A DNA stretch of 64,000 nt from Zygnema cylindricum (GCA_037447655.1 JBBHKE010001283.1:393225-457224), one strand, 5' to 3'; counted from the first letter of the stretch, positions 22,867 to 34,597 are shown. A program made the numbers and translations. Notes: a model not told the origin generated them from the letters alone.

Positions 22867-25800
22867 TGCCGGACGGAGGGGAATCTAACAACCAGAGCAA
22901 AGGTCTCCTCATAATCGATTCCCTCCTTCTGTGTGAACCCCTTTCCCAGTAATCTGGCCTTGTATCGCTCGATAGTGTTATCAGGATTGAGCTTCAACTT
23001 AAATACCCACTTGCATCCTATTGGCTTTCTATCCGGAGGACAATCCACCAACTCCCAGGTGTTTGTTTCCATAATGGAAGTCATCTCATCATTAATAGAT
23101 GTCACCCATCTACCACCTTCCGGACTATTAACTGCATCCGAGTAAGTCTGAGGTTCACTCAAATGTGATAGCTTAGTTACCTTGTTGTTCACTTGTCTCT
23201 CTTGAAGTCTCTTGCTGCTTCTCCTTCCTCCTTCAAACTCTGATGCTGGAATGGAGGGCAATCTTGGGTTTCTCCGAACAACTTCGCCTTCTCCCCTATC
23301 CGTGAAGTCCATCTCCGGACGTTCATCGTCCATTTCCAGTTTTTCTTCATTTTCTTCCTCGGTTTGAACCGGATGTTGTGACTCCAAGAGAGGATCACTC
23401 TCGGTCAGTTTTTCCTCTTCCTCTGCAAAGTCAGGCTGAACCGGAGTTCGGTTAGTAGAATCTGAATCTAATTCACTTTCGGATTCAAATCTAATTCTGA
23501 CCGGTTTAGTGTACTTAAAGGGATCTATGGATTTTCCTTCGTCCATAACTACCAAGTGTTTCACTAGAATTATGTCTTCTTTTCCGAGATCATAAACTCT
23601 ATACCCTTTTACGTTCTCATCATACCCAAGTAAGTATCCCGGCTTTCCTCTAGCGTCTAACTTCCAATCAGATTTTTCTGTGTTTAAACTGAACACTTGA
23701 CTTCCAAACACCTTTAAGTGTGATATGTTAGGTTTTCTCCCGGTCCATCTTTCATAGGTGTTTGACCTTTTACAACTGGGGTAAGGACTCTGTCTTTGAG
23801 ATAGTTAGCATAATTCATAGCTTCTGCCAAAAAACTTTTCCTTATCTTTTTATCCGTCAACATGCTTCGGGTGAAACTCTGAGACCTCCATAAGTCCTCA
23901 GAGTAGACAGCTTCCAAAAAGCCTCTAGGATAATGTTGACCCCTTTGTGTTTCAGCAAAAATAACTGCCACCCTGGCAGACAAAAACCTGACCACGTTCA
24001 CCCCTTTGAAGGCAAGACTCCCCTGAGTCTATAGCAAAAAGAATCTCTAAATTTGCTCCCCTGAGCAGTAAGTTATGGAGGGTCAAAGTTGACCTTTTGT
24101 ATAGAAGCTCTCTGGGAGAGAGGGTCCTATCTTCTAATTTTTCTAAGTCCTATCTCTCTCACAGACTCTATCTACTGATGTACGGAACCAATCAGAATTG
24201 AGTTCCGTACGCAAAAGTACAACTGCCGGTGTACTTTATGTACGGACATTGTACGACATGGCCTAAATGTCGACACATGTCAAATCCGGATTCGGTGCCA
24301 TAATCTCAGGAGATTCCACAATCCAACAGAATTTCGCCACGCGTCATCCGATGTGGCGATGGCCACAAACCGCCGAAATCTTCTTCCGCGATCTCGGCGC
24401 TAATCCCGGCCGTCCGATTAAATTCGGATTTAATCGTAGCCGTAATAAATACATGCGCGGTATTTGTTTCACTTACGAAACAAATGCGCGGTATTGATTT
24501 TTGTCCGTATCGTAATTCGTACATTATAAACTACTGGATCTATGTATCCTGTAATCCATAACAGTTAAATGATTTATCGTACGTATACCAATTTAAATAA
24601 ATATCAAACTATATAGTACGTAACACTACTGCTAGACTAAACGGCTAAGGCTACCGGCTATTTCCTGTCTGCCAGCCGGTAGGTACAAGGATCAAATCCT
24701 GCCGCCGGCATAACCTTTTAAATAAATAAACCCTAATATAAAATTCCCGTAAACCTCAGGATAGCCAAGGTAGCCATGGCTCTAGCTTCCTCTCCAATTT
24801 CTCAGTGACTGCGACAAGTTTGAGAGTTGGAGAGAGAAGTTAGAGATAGACTGCCTTGGCTTCTATATTTCTTTTCAGACCTAGAAAATACTAATAAAAA
24901 CCATTAGTTTCTACAACGTGCACTATCACTTAATGTCCGATTTAGTCTCTCGGCTACACCATTTTGTTCCGGGTTCTTTGGGACTAACTTTTGGTGTTGA
25001 ACCCCTTCCTCTTTCAAGTAATCCTCGAACTCATTAGAAGTGAATTCCCCCCCATTATCACTTCTTATTCTCTTTATAGGTGTCTCATGAAGCTTTTCAC
25101 TCCATGATTTATATTCCTTAAAATAAGCCGAAGCCTCAGATTTGTTTTTCAAGAAATATACTCGAGAGTATCTAGACCAATCATCAATGATAGTAAGCAT
25201 AAATCTTTTCCCTCCAACTGATGGCACTTTGGCCGGTCCCTATATGTCAGTGTGAACCAAATCTAAAACCTTTTCACCCTTATATGTTGCGGCTTTTGGA
25301 AAAGGCAATCTGTGGGCCTTTCCTTGAGCACACCCACTACAATCATCCAAAGTCTTATTATCTCCAAAATGTATGCCCTCAACTACACCCGTTTTCTTCA
25401 TTTCCTTCAACCTATCTAGATGCACATGTCCCAATCTTTTATGCCACATCATCAAATCACTTACACCAGCATAGTAAACTCCCGTCTTTCCATTACTCAA
25501 ATTCAGCCTAAACATTCCTTGGCTACCTTTTTCAGCTGTGAAGTACACTTCATTCTCATAGCTAGCAACAAAGACTCCTTTCTTAGTACTAGTCTCAAAA
25601 CCCTTATCATCTAAGACCGACGTAGAGATAAGATTTTTGTTCAGCTCCGGAATAAAAAGAACATCAGAGAAAGTGACTATAGATGTCTTTCCATCAACTA
25701 GGACCTTCAGATCTACTGATCCCAATGAATTAGTGGTCACTATTCTCCCATCCCCATACTCTATCTCTACAGTAGGGATCTTTTTCATTTTGGTAAACAA

Positions 25801-27015
25801 TGGATTTTCTCTACAAATATACATAGAGGCTCCTGAATCAATGATCCATCCTTCTTCAGGAGCTTCTTTCACTCTACCAAAAACACACTTTTGCCTCCTT
25901 GGAATCTCCGGCTCACCTTTCACCTCCAACTCCTCGATGAGGAGATGTTCTCCATCGTCATCATCGCTATCCTCTCCCACGACTTGTGTTGCAACGAATG
26001 CCTTCTTTTTCTTTCCGGTCGGTTTTCCATTCGATTCCTCCTTCAATCTCAGCTCCGTCAACTTAGTGCACTCTGCCATGTAGTATTCGGCTTCTTACAA
26101 AAATGGCAAAGCCCCTTCGGAGCCCTAGATACAGACCCGTCATGGTTTCCTCTTCCTCCTCCACCAAAGTTTCCATAAGGTTGCTTGGAATCCTTACCCC
26201 CCCGGTTAGTGCCAGCAGCCAATGCATGAACACTCTTTCCTCCTCTTCGAACCTCAATTGTGTTTTCCCGAACCAAAATCATTCCCACAACGGAGTTCCT
26301 GATCCATCGATAATCTGGCAAGTCCTGAACCTTGTTATCAAAGTTTTCGTAATCATCTAGGATTTTCATCAACAAAGTATTCACCTTCTCTTTCTCGGTC
26401 TCCCTTTTCCCTACACTCTCCAACTCCATAAATAACCCGGCCAAGTCATTTACAAAAATCTAACATCTTTCCCCCTTTGTACACATATGCTTGTACCTTT
26501 TGACCTGCCAGCTTCTGTTGCTGAATTGTACCACTCTTGTAAATGTTGACAAGAGCCTCCCACAACTCGTTTTCCTTATCCACATGAAGATGAGGTGTAG
26601 CCACTGCCTGGGTGAGACGCCCGAGAATAAAATGAGTCGCCACGGTATTGTTGAAATCCCAAATTTCACTATCATTAGCCTCGGTTTTCTAAACATCTGC
26701 TATCGGAACTGATCCTGTAGGCATCGGTGTGAGTTTCTCCTTCCCTTTCTCCTTCCCTATGTCCGACACGATGCTTTCTCCAACATCCTCTACCACCTCT
26801 GCCCCCGTAGATCCTCCTGTGAACCGAGATCCTCCAAACCCTGGTGGAACTCCCAATTTTGCAGATGGCCGACGCACACGACCACTCACAATGCCCCAAA
26901 GCCTTTTTTCAAACAATGCACCCCTCATCATAGTTTCCCAATAAATGAACCCTGTTCCATTGAAAATGGGCACCCTAGAGGGTGGGCCCATAACGTGTAA
27001 TTCTGTGACCTCCAT
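22867..27015 (-). pseudogene. Copia gag-pol polyprotein, broken
   Basis: Gag starts near 27015, with the PIFNGTGFIYW motif, and runs in shifted pieces to about 26060. It ends in a zinc knuckle CHFCKK whose second half (AEC) is in another frame near 26070. The protease DSGAS motif is at about 25840. The integrase zinc finger (WHKRLGH, then CSGC) is at about 25440-25320, and the integrase core holds DDWSRY, SDNGGEF and NGVAERLNRTL. A stop interrupts after VHTDI near 25238. The frame resumes after the nested LTR at MLTDKK (about 23860). It continues through the linker to the reverse transcriptase start (about 23150-22870, WELVDCPPDRKPIGCKWVFK), with the frame lost once near 23712. Multiple frameshifts make this a dead copy. 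Confidence 0.9.
23872..24915 (-). repeat. LTR inserted inside the copia integrase
   Basis: On the minus strand it starts TGTAGAAAC and ends GAGTTTCA. It is collinear with, but diverged from, the element's own 5' LTR: shared blocks include GCCTCTAGGATAAT (plus strand), the block ending in CTCTGGGAGAGAG, and the block ending in TGGAGGTC. It separates SDSAR from MLTDKK, which are adjacent in intact copia integrases. The flanking pentamers, CACGT and CCCGA, match at only 3 of 5 positions. Confidence 0.75.
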
Positions 27016-27944
27016 TGGTACACAGAATGTCCAGCTTATGTGAAGCCTCTAGGATAATATATGCACTTTTGACTTTGACAGTGAATAAGTCCCACCCTGG
27101 GACGCAAAAAATTTGACCGACTACACCCCTGTGTAGCCTGGACTCCCCTGAGTCCGCTGCAAAAAGAATCACTGAATTTGCTCACTTGAGCATTAAGTTA
27201 TGGCTGACCAAAGTTGGTCCATAAATACAGAAGCACTCTGGGAGAGAGGCTGAATTCAAAAAATATTCTAAGTCCTAAACTACCTCTCTAAGCCTACTAC
27301 TAGTGTACCTATCTAATCAAATGACTGTAAGGTACAAGAAGGTACGGGTACCGCCGTACTTCTTGTACGGCCATAGTACGGCATGGCCGCTCCGCTGACG
27401 CGTGTCAGTTCCTGAACCGAAGCTGCTCCCTCCGTGATATCCATTGTCCAATCATTCTTCGCCACGTGTCACCCCCCGACATATGCTCAGCAAACCGCCA
27501 AAAACATTCCGGAATTCCGGCTCCTCCGCAAGCCGTCGATCGCGAACGACTTTCAATTTCGTCCGTCGAAATTTGATGTCGTTTCGTGCGGTACTTTATT
27601 TCGTGCGGTCTCGCACGTTTCATGTGCGTTTCATCTCGTAATATGTTTAAGTGAAGTATGCCGACGTGTCACATTATAAATTAATACCAAACCTAATATG
27701 TATATCGTTTCGTTAGGACCTAGTGGATAAGGAGAACGGCTACGCCGTACGGCCTATATCCAGAGGTCACCGGAAGTCCTACCAGGGACTGCATAAGTTT
27801 TACATGAATTTAAAGCTTCTGCTCTGTCTCCTTACCTGTATGAGACAGCATGGCTGCGTGCAAGTCATCAGTGACTACGACAAGTATGAAGGCTGCTGGA
27901 AGACCATAAAAGAAAAAAAAGACTAAAAAATACCCTTTTCAACA
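26996..27944 (-). repeat. 5' LTR of the copia element
   Basis: TG at 27944 and CA at 26997-26996 on the minus strand; about 949 bp, collinear with 23872-24915. A plus-strand tRNA-like segment lies at 27717-27790. I could not identify a convincing primer site after it. Confidence 0.65.
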
Positions 27945-28090
27945 CCGTCACAAGTCTATTTAAGATAAAACGTACTGAAAATAACCCGAAATAGAATAAA
28001 GAAACAAATAGAATGAACTACACTAATAGAGAATAAAGAATAAAAAAAGCGGGACGGAATTAGCCTACACAACGCTAATAACGATTGGCG
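27945..28090. mobile_element. Family H MITE, right part only
   Basis: It ends in GATTGGCGGTG before a TA at 28091-28092 and matches the right half of 30213-30431. The left part is missing at the copia border, which suggests that copia insertion or a later deletion removed it. Confidence 0.6.
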
Positions 28091-28092
28091 GT

Positions 28093-28499
28093 GTACTGTG
28101 TCAAATTTGCGACGCTTTGTCGCGTTGCCTAAGATTTGCGAAACGAATATTGTAATACCGTGTCAGATTTTGCGACGCTTTGTCGCGTTCCCTTTGATTT
28201 GCGAAATAAATAACTTAATACAGTACCGTGTCAGATTTGCGACGCTAATCATGATGCCACGTACTTCCACGATACCAAAAGTACAAAGAACAATAATGTT
28301 GGAAGAAAAAAGTACAAAATTTTATTTTTTTTTTGGTTTTTTGTTTGACCGACCGTAACTGGCCGTTTTTTTTTCCTGGTGAGTCAACCGACCATAACCG
28401 CCCGACCCCCAAAATTTGGCAACCGAATCCGTTCCGGATCCGGCGAGGGCGGTCGGTTAACGGTCGGTCACGGTTTCGGTTAACCATTTGCGACCTCTG
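28093..28499. mobile_element. Right end of a hAT element related to 1466-5812
   Basis: The TIR (…GCGACCTCTG) ends at 28499, followed by CCACATGG and repeat P, just as at 5812. It contains two units of the 62-bp repeat (28105-28240). The left end is missing. Confidence 0.75.
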
Positions 28500-28822
28500 C
28501 CACATGGGTAAAAAGACATATCGAGAAGAGTACTACAGTAATGAATGATATACTTTATAAGGTACGATACGATACAGCATCTTTCGATATTATCCAGTAT
28601 CGCGAGTCTTTACTGCTGATTTGCTGCATTAGTCGCAAACGGTCAGCCGAAACCGTGATCGACCGTCAACCGACCGCCAGCGCCGGATCCGGAACGGATT
28701 CGGTTGCCAAATTTGGGGGATGGGCGGTTGAGGACGGTCGATTAACCAGAAAAAATAAAAAAAAAGTCGGTTACGGTCGGTTGAACAAAAAACCAAAAAA
28801 AATAAAATTTTGTACTGTCCAT

Positions 28823-29570
28823 CAAAGGTCGCGAAAGTAAAAAAAAATCATACCCGAAACCGACCGTTTTTTTTTTTATTTCAAAATCTGAGTATCCGAC
28901 GCCCGACCGATTTTTGTCACGCTCCAAAATTGTTAACCATTAACCGACGGTCGTTTACGAAAAAAAAAATTAACCGAATCTTGATTTTTCGCGACTAACC
29001 ATTCCCGCCCGTAACCGAAAAAGTACAAAATTAATCAATGTAAGACGGAATAAGCCAATAATTACAATTTGTCGCGTTCCCTAAGATTTGCGAAATGAAT
29101 AGTGTTACTACCGTGTCAGATTTGCGATGCTTTGTCGCGTTCCTTAAGATTTGAGAAATGAATATTGTACTACCGTGTCAGATTTGAGACGCTTTGTCGC
29201 GTTCCCTAAGATTTTCGAAATGAATAGTGTACTACCATGTCAGATTTGCGACGCTTTGTCGAGTTCCCTTTGATTTGCGAAATAAATAGCAAACTACAGT
29301 AACGTGTCAGATTTGCGACGCTAATCATGATGCCACGTACTTCCGGATACCAAAGTACAAAGAATAATAAAGTTGGAAAAAAAAGAAGTCGAATTTTCAT
29401 TTTTCGGCTTTTTGTTTGACCGACCGTAACTGACCGTCTTTTTTTCCTGGTGAGTCAACCGACCGTAACCGCCCGACCCTCAAAATTTGGCAACCGAATC
29501 CGTTCCGGACAAGACGCGGGCGGTCGGTTAACGGTCGGTCACGGTTTCGGTTGACCGTTTGCAACCTCTG
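28823..29570. mobile_element. hAT-type MITE nested in another hAT element
   Basis: 748 bp with ends CAAAGGTCGCGAAAG and GCAACCTCTG. The octamer CTGTCCAT is duplicated exactly at 28815-28822 and 29571-29578. The ends match those of the 1466-5812 transposon, which would supply transposase when intact. The centre is a tandem array. Confidence 0.92.
29045..29330. repeat. About 62-bp tandem array inside the hAT MITE
   Basis: Four to five units containing GACGCTTTGTCGCGTTCCCT and a GCGAAATGAATAG phrase. Units also occur at 28105-28240, and a single one near 5510-5570 in the large hAT, so the array expanded from one unit. Confidence 0.85.
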
Positions 29571-30212
29571 CTGTCCATACAATCCAACATTATTGTACTT
29601 TGTACTCTTTGGTTTCGTGGAAGTACGTGACATCATGATTAACGTCCAAATTTGACACGGTAGTAACACTATTTGCGTTATTCACACTTAGGAAAAATGG
29701 AAAAACGATGTCATAAATTTTGGGATCCGTACGCCAAAATTCATAAAATGACAAAAAATGTGGCGTTGACGGTTGGGGCGGTAGGTTTCCACCGTTTTGG
29801 AGCTTAGCGGCGGACAAAAGATGCAGTTTAAAAGTGTTAAAACTTGACTGCTGCGGATAGCAAACGGCAACTGCCGTCCGCCATCGGACATCACGTTCGG
29901 AATGCACTTTTTGTTTTTGAATAATTGCAAAACGAAGCGCACGGACGTGAACCGTACAAGATATTATTCCCTCGCAAACTTATAAACAAATTAGAGGACC
30001 AATCAGAAAAGAGAACGTGTAATGTAAAAAAAAGAAAAAAAAGAACCTATGGAAAAAAAGAAAAGACGGCATGTTCTAAGTTCATTTGCGGTTATTTTAG
30101 GTTTGTAGAAATGCTTACGTGGTAGCACAGTTTGTTTTGGAAGGCGTCGTACATATCATTTCCGCAAAGCTTTTCGTTTTTAGTACGGGCAAGTGGATCA
30201 TATCACGACACG

Positions 30213-30431
30213 CTACACCGCCAATCGCTATTAGCGTAGAAGTTTCTTTAGCGTATACGAATACTTAGCGTGGTTTACGCTAATTGGGAATTTGGAAATT
30301 TTGGAAGAAATTGATTACTCTAATTAGGAATTAGGGTTTTTTTAAATAGTGTGGATAATTCTATTTGAGAATAAAAAAAAAGAGCGGGGCGGGATTAGCG
30401 TACACAACGCTAATAGCGATTGGCGGTGTAG
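30213..30431. mobile_element. Family H MITE with perfect 25-bp inverted ends
   Basis: 219 bp bounded by CTACACCGCCAATCGCTATT and its inverse. The ends are TA-CACC and GGTG-TA, so the core element is about 30216-30428. It lies inside 28627-30812. Confidence 0.88.
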
Positions 30432-30983
30432 TTGACGTAGGTTAGCGTCACGTGCCAGTTCACGGCAGACAAAAAAAAGAATTGTTTCCATACCAAACCG
30501 TTTTCCCATTTTTCAAGTGTGAACCATGCAATTCATTTCGCAAATCTTAGGGAATGCGACAAATCGTAATTATTGAATTATTCACACGTCGTGAAAAACT
30601 AAGATTCTTTTTGTACTTTATTGGTTACGGGCGGGTACGGTTAGTCGCGACAAATCGAGTTTCGGTTGACTTTTATTTTCGTAAACGACGGTCGGTTAAC
30701 GGTTAACAATTTAGGAGCGTGACATAACACGGTCAGGCGTCGGTTACTTAGATTTTGGGAAAAAAAAATAGTCGGTTTCGGTTATATAAAATTTTCCCTT
30801 TTGCGACCTCTAATTTGCTATCCATATCGATTCGCGCAAAGGCATTCAAGGTATGCAACACTAGTTTGGATCCTATTTTACTGGTCTCCAATTCACCCTA
30901 AAATTTGTGCACTTAGGGTGAACCTCCATCAATCGAAAAGTGAGGTTCATTACTGGAAAAAGTACATTTTCGTACGAATCCTA

Positions 30984-31652
30984 GGGCGTGTCCCTATGCG
31001 TTCAAGGGTTTTTTTCCGTCGTTTACACACAAAATGGGACTTCCAACTTGAAAATATTACGACGTACGAAAAATGGGCAAAAACTCAAATACATTTTGCG
31101 TCATCTTAGAACTTGAAAGGTACGGCGATTTGGCGGTATTATCATCGCGACCCACTTCCACCTCATCTTCACACTTGCACTGGAATCAAATCGCGACCTG
31201 ATTTTTATCAAAATACTACCCTATTGACGAATAGAAAGAGTGCACGTGTCAAAAGTTTTCAAATTTTTTTTTACAGTTGGGAGAATACACGAAAAAAAAA
31301 TTGTTTGTCCGTTTGCTTATGTTGTCCGCGTGTGGGCGTCTACAAATGTCATTTTGTAGACGTAGGCGATTGCTTATGTCGTTCACGTGTGGGCGTCAAC
31401 AAATGACAGTTGGCGTCGACAATTGTCCCAGTATGTCAGGAGCTCGTTGCGGCGTACAAATGTCCGCAGTTTGTTGGCGTCTACAGGTGTCGCAAGTTTT
31501 GGCGACGTGTACAACTGCCACATATTCAAAATATGAAAGTAATGAACGCGCAAGTAACGATTGACATAGGCACACTTTGAAAAGTACACCGTAAAATCAG
31601 CGCTAAATTCCAAAATAACGTTTTAAAATATCTGTTACATGGGGACACTCCC
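30984..31652. mobile_element. Family D MITE, copy 3
   Basis: The ends GGGCGTGTCCCTATG and CATGGGGACACTCCC are inverted, flanked by CTA (30981-30983) and TAA (31653-31655). The interior around 31310-31510 repeats a GGCGTCTACAAATG-like phrase several times. Confidence 0.65.
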
Positions 31653-31665
31653 TAAATGTCCCTAA

Positions 31666-32408
31666 GGGTAGAATTCCATTATGCGGTCCCAGTAAATGTA
31701 CGGAATATTCTACTCGCAGCGTTTACTAGAAGACTATTCCATTTTGTCGGGCCAGTTACAAACCTTCAACGATTATAATTGGCGCCACGTAGGTTAAAGT
31801 ACGGATTTGAGAATCTTAAAGAAAATCTTCACACGGAAAGTAGAACGAAATATATGTACGACCGGAGGTAGTTAATGATTCGTACGTAAAGTTTGCGGCC
31901 AGAATTTTGATTTTGAAATCGGAAATCAAAATTTCGAAACGAAATGGCAAAAAGACGCGGCAAACTTTGAAGGTCGCGGCAAACTTTGAATGTCGGTGGA
32001 TGTCAAACGGAGCGTGCCAAAATATTTTCGGCTCACCTGCATCCAGCGTGGCAGGCGGCACATGGACCGAACGACGTAGGCACATGGCCTATACGACGTG
32101 TAGACTTGTGATCGCTTGTTCAAAGGCGATATTTTTTTGCTTTTTCACGTGTACCAATGGTACACGTCTAGTATCGTACAACTCTCCTCGATAAGAGAGT
32201 ATCGTCACACTGGATGATGTGCGCGATTGCTTCGCGGATCTGAAAAAGTGGAATATCCAACGGCTAGGAATTACGCCTATATCATTGGAGCTTCCCGACA
32301 GCTTTCCAGTTGACAAACAAAAAAAAAGGTACGGCGTGGTACGAATCTATACAAACTTGTACGGCGTCTAGTAACGAACTACACTTTTCGTCTAATGGAA
32401 TTCTACCC
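31666..32408. mobile_element. PIF/Harbinger-like MITE (family E)
   Basis: Inverted ends GGGTAGAATTCCATTA, with TAA duplicated exactly at 31663-31665 and 32409-32411. 743 bp, no credible transposase. It sits 10 bp from the right end of the family D copy. Confidence 0.85.
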
Positions 32409-32422
32409 TAATTCCCTATGTC

Positions 32423-32590
32423 TAGTGTTGGGTATCCAGTAAATTCATATCGCGATAATTTTGATATCGCGATTATTTCAATATTCAATATATTGAATAT
32501 CAATCGAGCAGACTCTTCGATATATCGTTCCGAGACCAACATAAATGATCGCGATATATATCGCGATATGTATGATTTTTTTAATTACAT
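32423..32590. mobile_element. Family F-like left end
   Basis: It starts TAGTGTTGGGTATCC and continues with dense TATCGCGATA-type palindromes, like the subterminal parts of 14132-14953. No matching right end was found. Confidence 0.5.
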
Positions 32591-32720
32591 ATTTTATATA
32601 TTATGTTACTTTAGCGAAAAAGACAAATTGCCTGATACGCCACATGTGACATGATTTTCGTTCTTTGACTTAAAGGTAGACGCCGCAAAATGTAACCGAC
32701 GAAAAAGTACTGATTCTGTA

Positions 32721-32760
32721 GCACTAGTGCTAGCAGCAGCACTAGTGCTAGCAGCAGCAG
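32721..32760. repeat. Short tandem repeat of a palindromic unit
   Basis: Two copies of an 18-bp unit, GCACTAGTGCTAGCAGCA. ACTAGT and GCTAGC inside it are palindromes. Confidence 0.85.
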
Positions 32761-32762
32761 TA

Positions 32763-33779
32763 CACCACTAATCGTTATTAGTGTTAATTACACTAATTTT
32801 GACGCGGCTTTTTTTGGCCCGATATCATAAATTAGTGTTATTCACATTAAGATAAAATTAACGCTATCATGGAAAGTATTTATTTAGGGTTAACCATTTT
32901 ATATTACGCTCGTTAAAACTAGTGTGATGTACGAGAAGCTCGTTTACGTACATTGCGTCGCCGTGACATCTCAATTTTACAACATTTAAAGCGCTTCGCA
33001 TGTAAATTAAATTTCAGTACCAATTAGCCGCCGGAAATAGCGGAACATTACGAAATATATAGCATGAAATAGCTTTAATTTTACTCTAATTTACATGTTC
33101 CGTACGATTTCCAAACCTTACAAGTACGTATTTCCACGAAAGTTGTCAAGATAGTACACCTGTACTTGAAATAGCGTCGATGACAGCTCAGCGTACACCC
33201 TACGAAGTCGACACACAAATTGGCATTAAATGCCAAATTGATGTTAATGCTTTTTTTTTGGGACACAAAGTCACAAATTAGCGCAATTAACACTGTGCGC
33301 AACACTTTTATTTTCACGTGGTTGCCTCAGTTTTGTTACCGTAAACCTACGTTGACCGTGTGAATTGTTGATTTTATCATGACGGTCGACGTTCGCAAGC
33401 GCAGCAAAAATTTAAGCGGTTGAAACAATATTTTGAAAGTCAAAGTTGTCCAACCGATTGACCGTCAAATTTTGACTCAACAATACCTTCCTTGTACCAA
33501 TTTGTATTTCAAACGTACAATCTTTGACAAAATGACGTAAGTCACTGTGCGCGACCAAAACAGTCACTCATAGTTGTTCACGGCGTTTAGTGCGAACGAT
33601 TTAATCGCGACGAATTATACGTAAAAAACCCATTGAACCTTTTGAAAAAATCGTAAAAATCGTTAATGAATTCTCGTCCGTATTATTTTGTAAACAAAAA
33701 TATATTTCACATATACCGTAGTTTGTAAGTTTTCCGTTAATGAACGCTAAAATATTGTATGTGTTTAAGTATGTATCAC
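32763..33779. other. Family H left end, then unassigned sequence
   Basis: CACCACTAATCGTTATTAG after TA (32761-32762) is a family H left end. No right end was found. The rest up to 33779 has neither a gene nor a clear repeat. Confidence 0.45.
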
Positions 33780-33995
33780 ACTCCACATGTGCCTCAAAAT
33801 CTCTTCATCGACTGGTAACGGACGTGCTATACCATATATCTGAAAGACGTAGAGCGTGGTTCGAATCCCGGGTGACGCAACATGTTTTTCAAAGTTTGTA
33901 TGTCCCATACTATCTGACAGGCAGCCATGGCCGCCTTCTCTCTCTATCTCTAAGTTCGTTTTCAACAGTCCATGGCGCCTTCTTAAAAAAAAAAA
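33780..33995 (+). mobile_element. tRNA-headed SINE
   Basis: An A-box-like TCGACTGGTAACGG (33808-33821) and a perfect pol III B box GGTTCGAATCC (33858-33868) are followed by about 115 bp of unrelated body and a run of 11 A at 33985-33995. This is the standard plan of a tRNA-derived SINE. The 5' border is approximate and no clear target duplication was found. Confidence 0.7.
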
Positions 33996-34597
33996 TGAAC
34001 AAGACGTTCGTACATTTTAAAAACTTAACGCGCGCAAATAGTGTGAAAAATAGAAATAGACTCGCAACAAAAATCGTCTCTGCGATTAGCAATTCCCTTT
34101 ATATATAGTTTACTGCAGTGCAAAACCACGATTTGAATGTAATCTTACAGTCAACCAGACATGGCAATTTGACGGGAGTCGAACATCAATCAAAAAGTAC
34201 AAACGTACAGTAATTTGTTAAATATGTACGAATAGCACGATGGAATTGCTATGGGTACAGCCCAAACTGCGGTGGACAACCAAAATCAAATCTCGTATGA
34301 AAATGGACACTTTTAACTTTTTACGACACCTGTCGACCCAAGGCCGTCGAACATTACTGACGACTGGTATCACCATCTCTGACCACGCTTTGAGACCGGC
34401 AGGGCGGCAGATACAGACTATTGGCCACGTGGCATTGTGCCATTAATAATTCTTACGGACGGAACAGAACCTACTACGGTTTTTGGTGATAAAGGCTTTT
34501 TCGAACTCTAAAAACATTAAAAAACCCAAAAAAATCCGTACTTTATTTATGAGGACGTACTTTGCTTTCACTTATTCCTTGTGGTTGTCGTATAGTA

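Larger units (their letters stand above)
22867..27944 (-). mobile_element. Ty1/copia retrotransposon, 3'-truncated, with nested LTR
   Basis: On the minus strand: a 5' LTR (27944-26996), gag, protease, integrase, then a nested LTR (24915-23872), the rest of integrase, and the first part of reverse transcriptase, which ends abruptly at 22867. The rest of reverse transcriptase, RNase H and the 3' LTR are missing. The gene order gag-PR-IN-RT defines copia. Confidence 0.9.
28627..30812. mobile_element. hAT-type element (outer), carrying two nested insertions
   Basis: The left end CATTAGTCGCAAACGG and right end (inverse of TAGAGGTCGCAAAAGG) are family TIRs in inverse order to 28823-29570. The flanks ATTTGCTG (28619-28626) and ATTTGCTA (30813-30820) are a 7/8 octamer duplication. 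Repeat P at 5813-6060 is the uninterrupted target. Inside are a second hAT MITE (28823-29570) and a family H MITE (30213-30431). Unique interior at 29580-30212 has no recognised coding. Confidence 0.85.

Noticed and set aside
22758-22952. Lys/Glu-rich plus-strand ORF
   Set aside because: Translation of the (A)nG tract on the strand opposite the reverse transcriptase.
29045-29330. Regular repeats resembling a CRISPR array
   Set aside because: Units are contiguous without unique spacers, lie inside a hAT MITE, and the genome is eukaryotic.
33808-33880. Functional tRNA gene
   Set aside because: Only the internal promoter boxes are tRNA-like. I could not fold a full cloverleaf with a paired acceptor stem, and a SINE body with an A tail follows.
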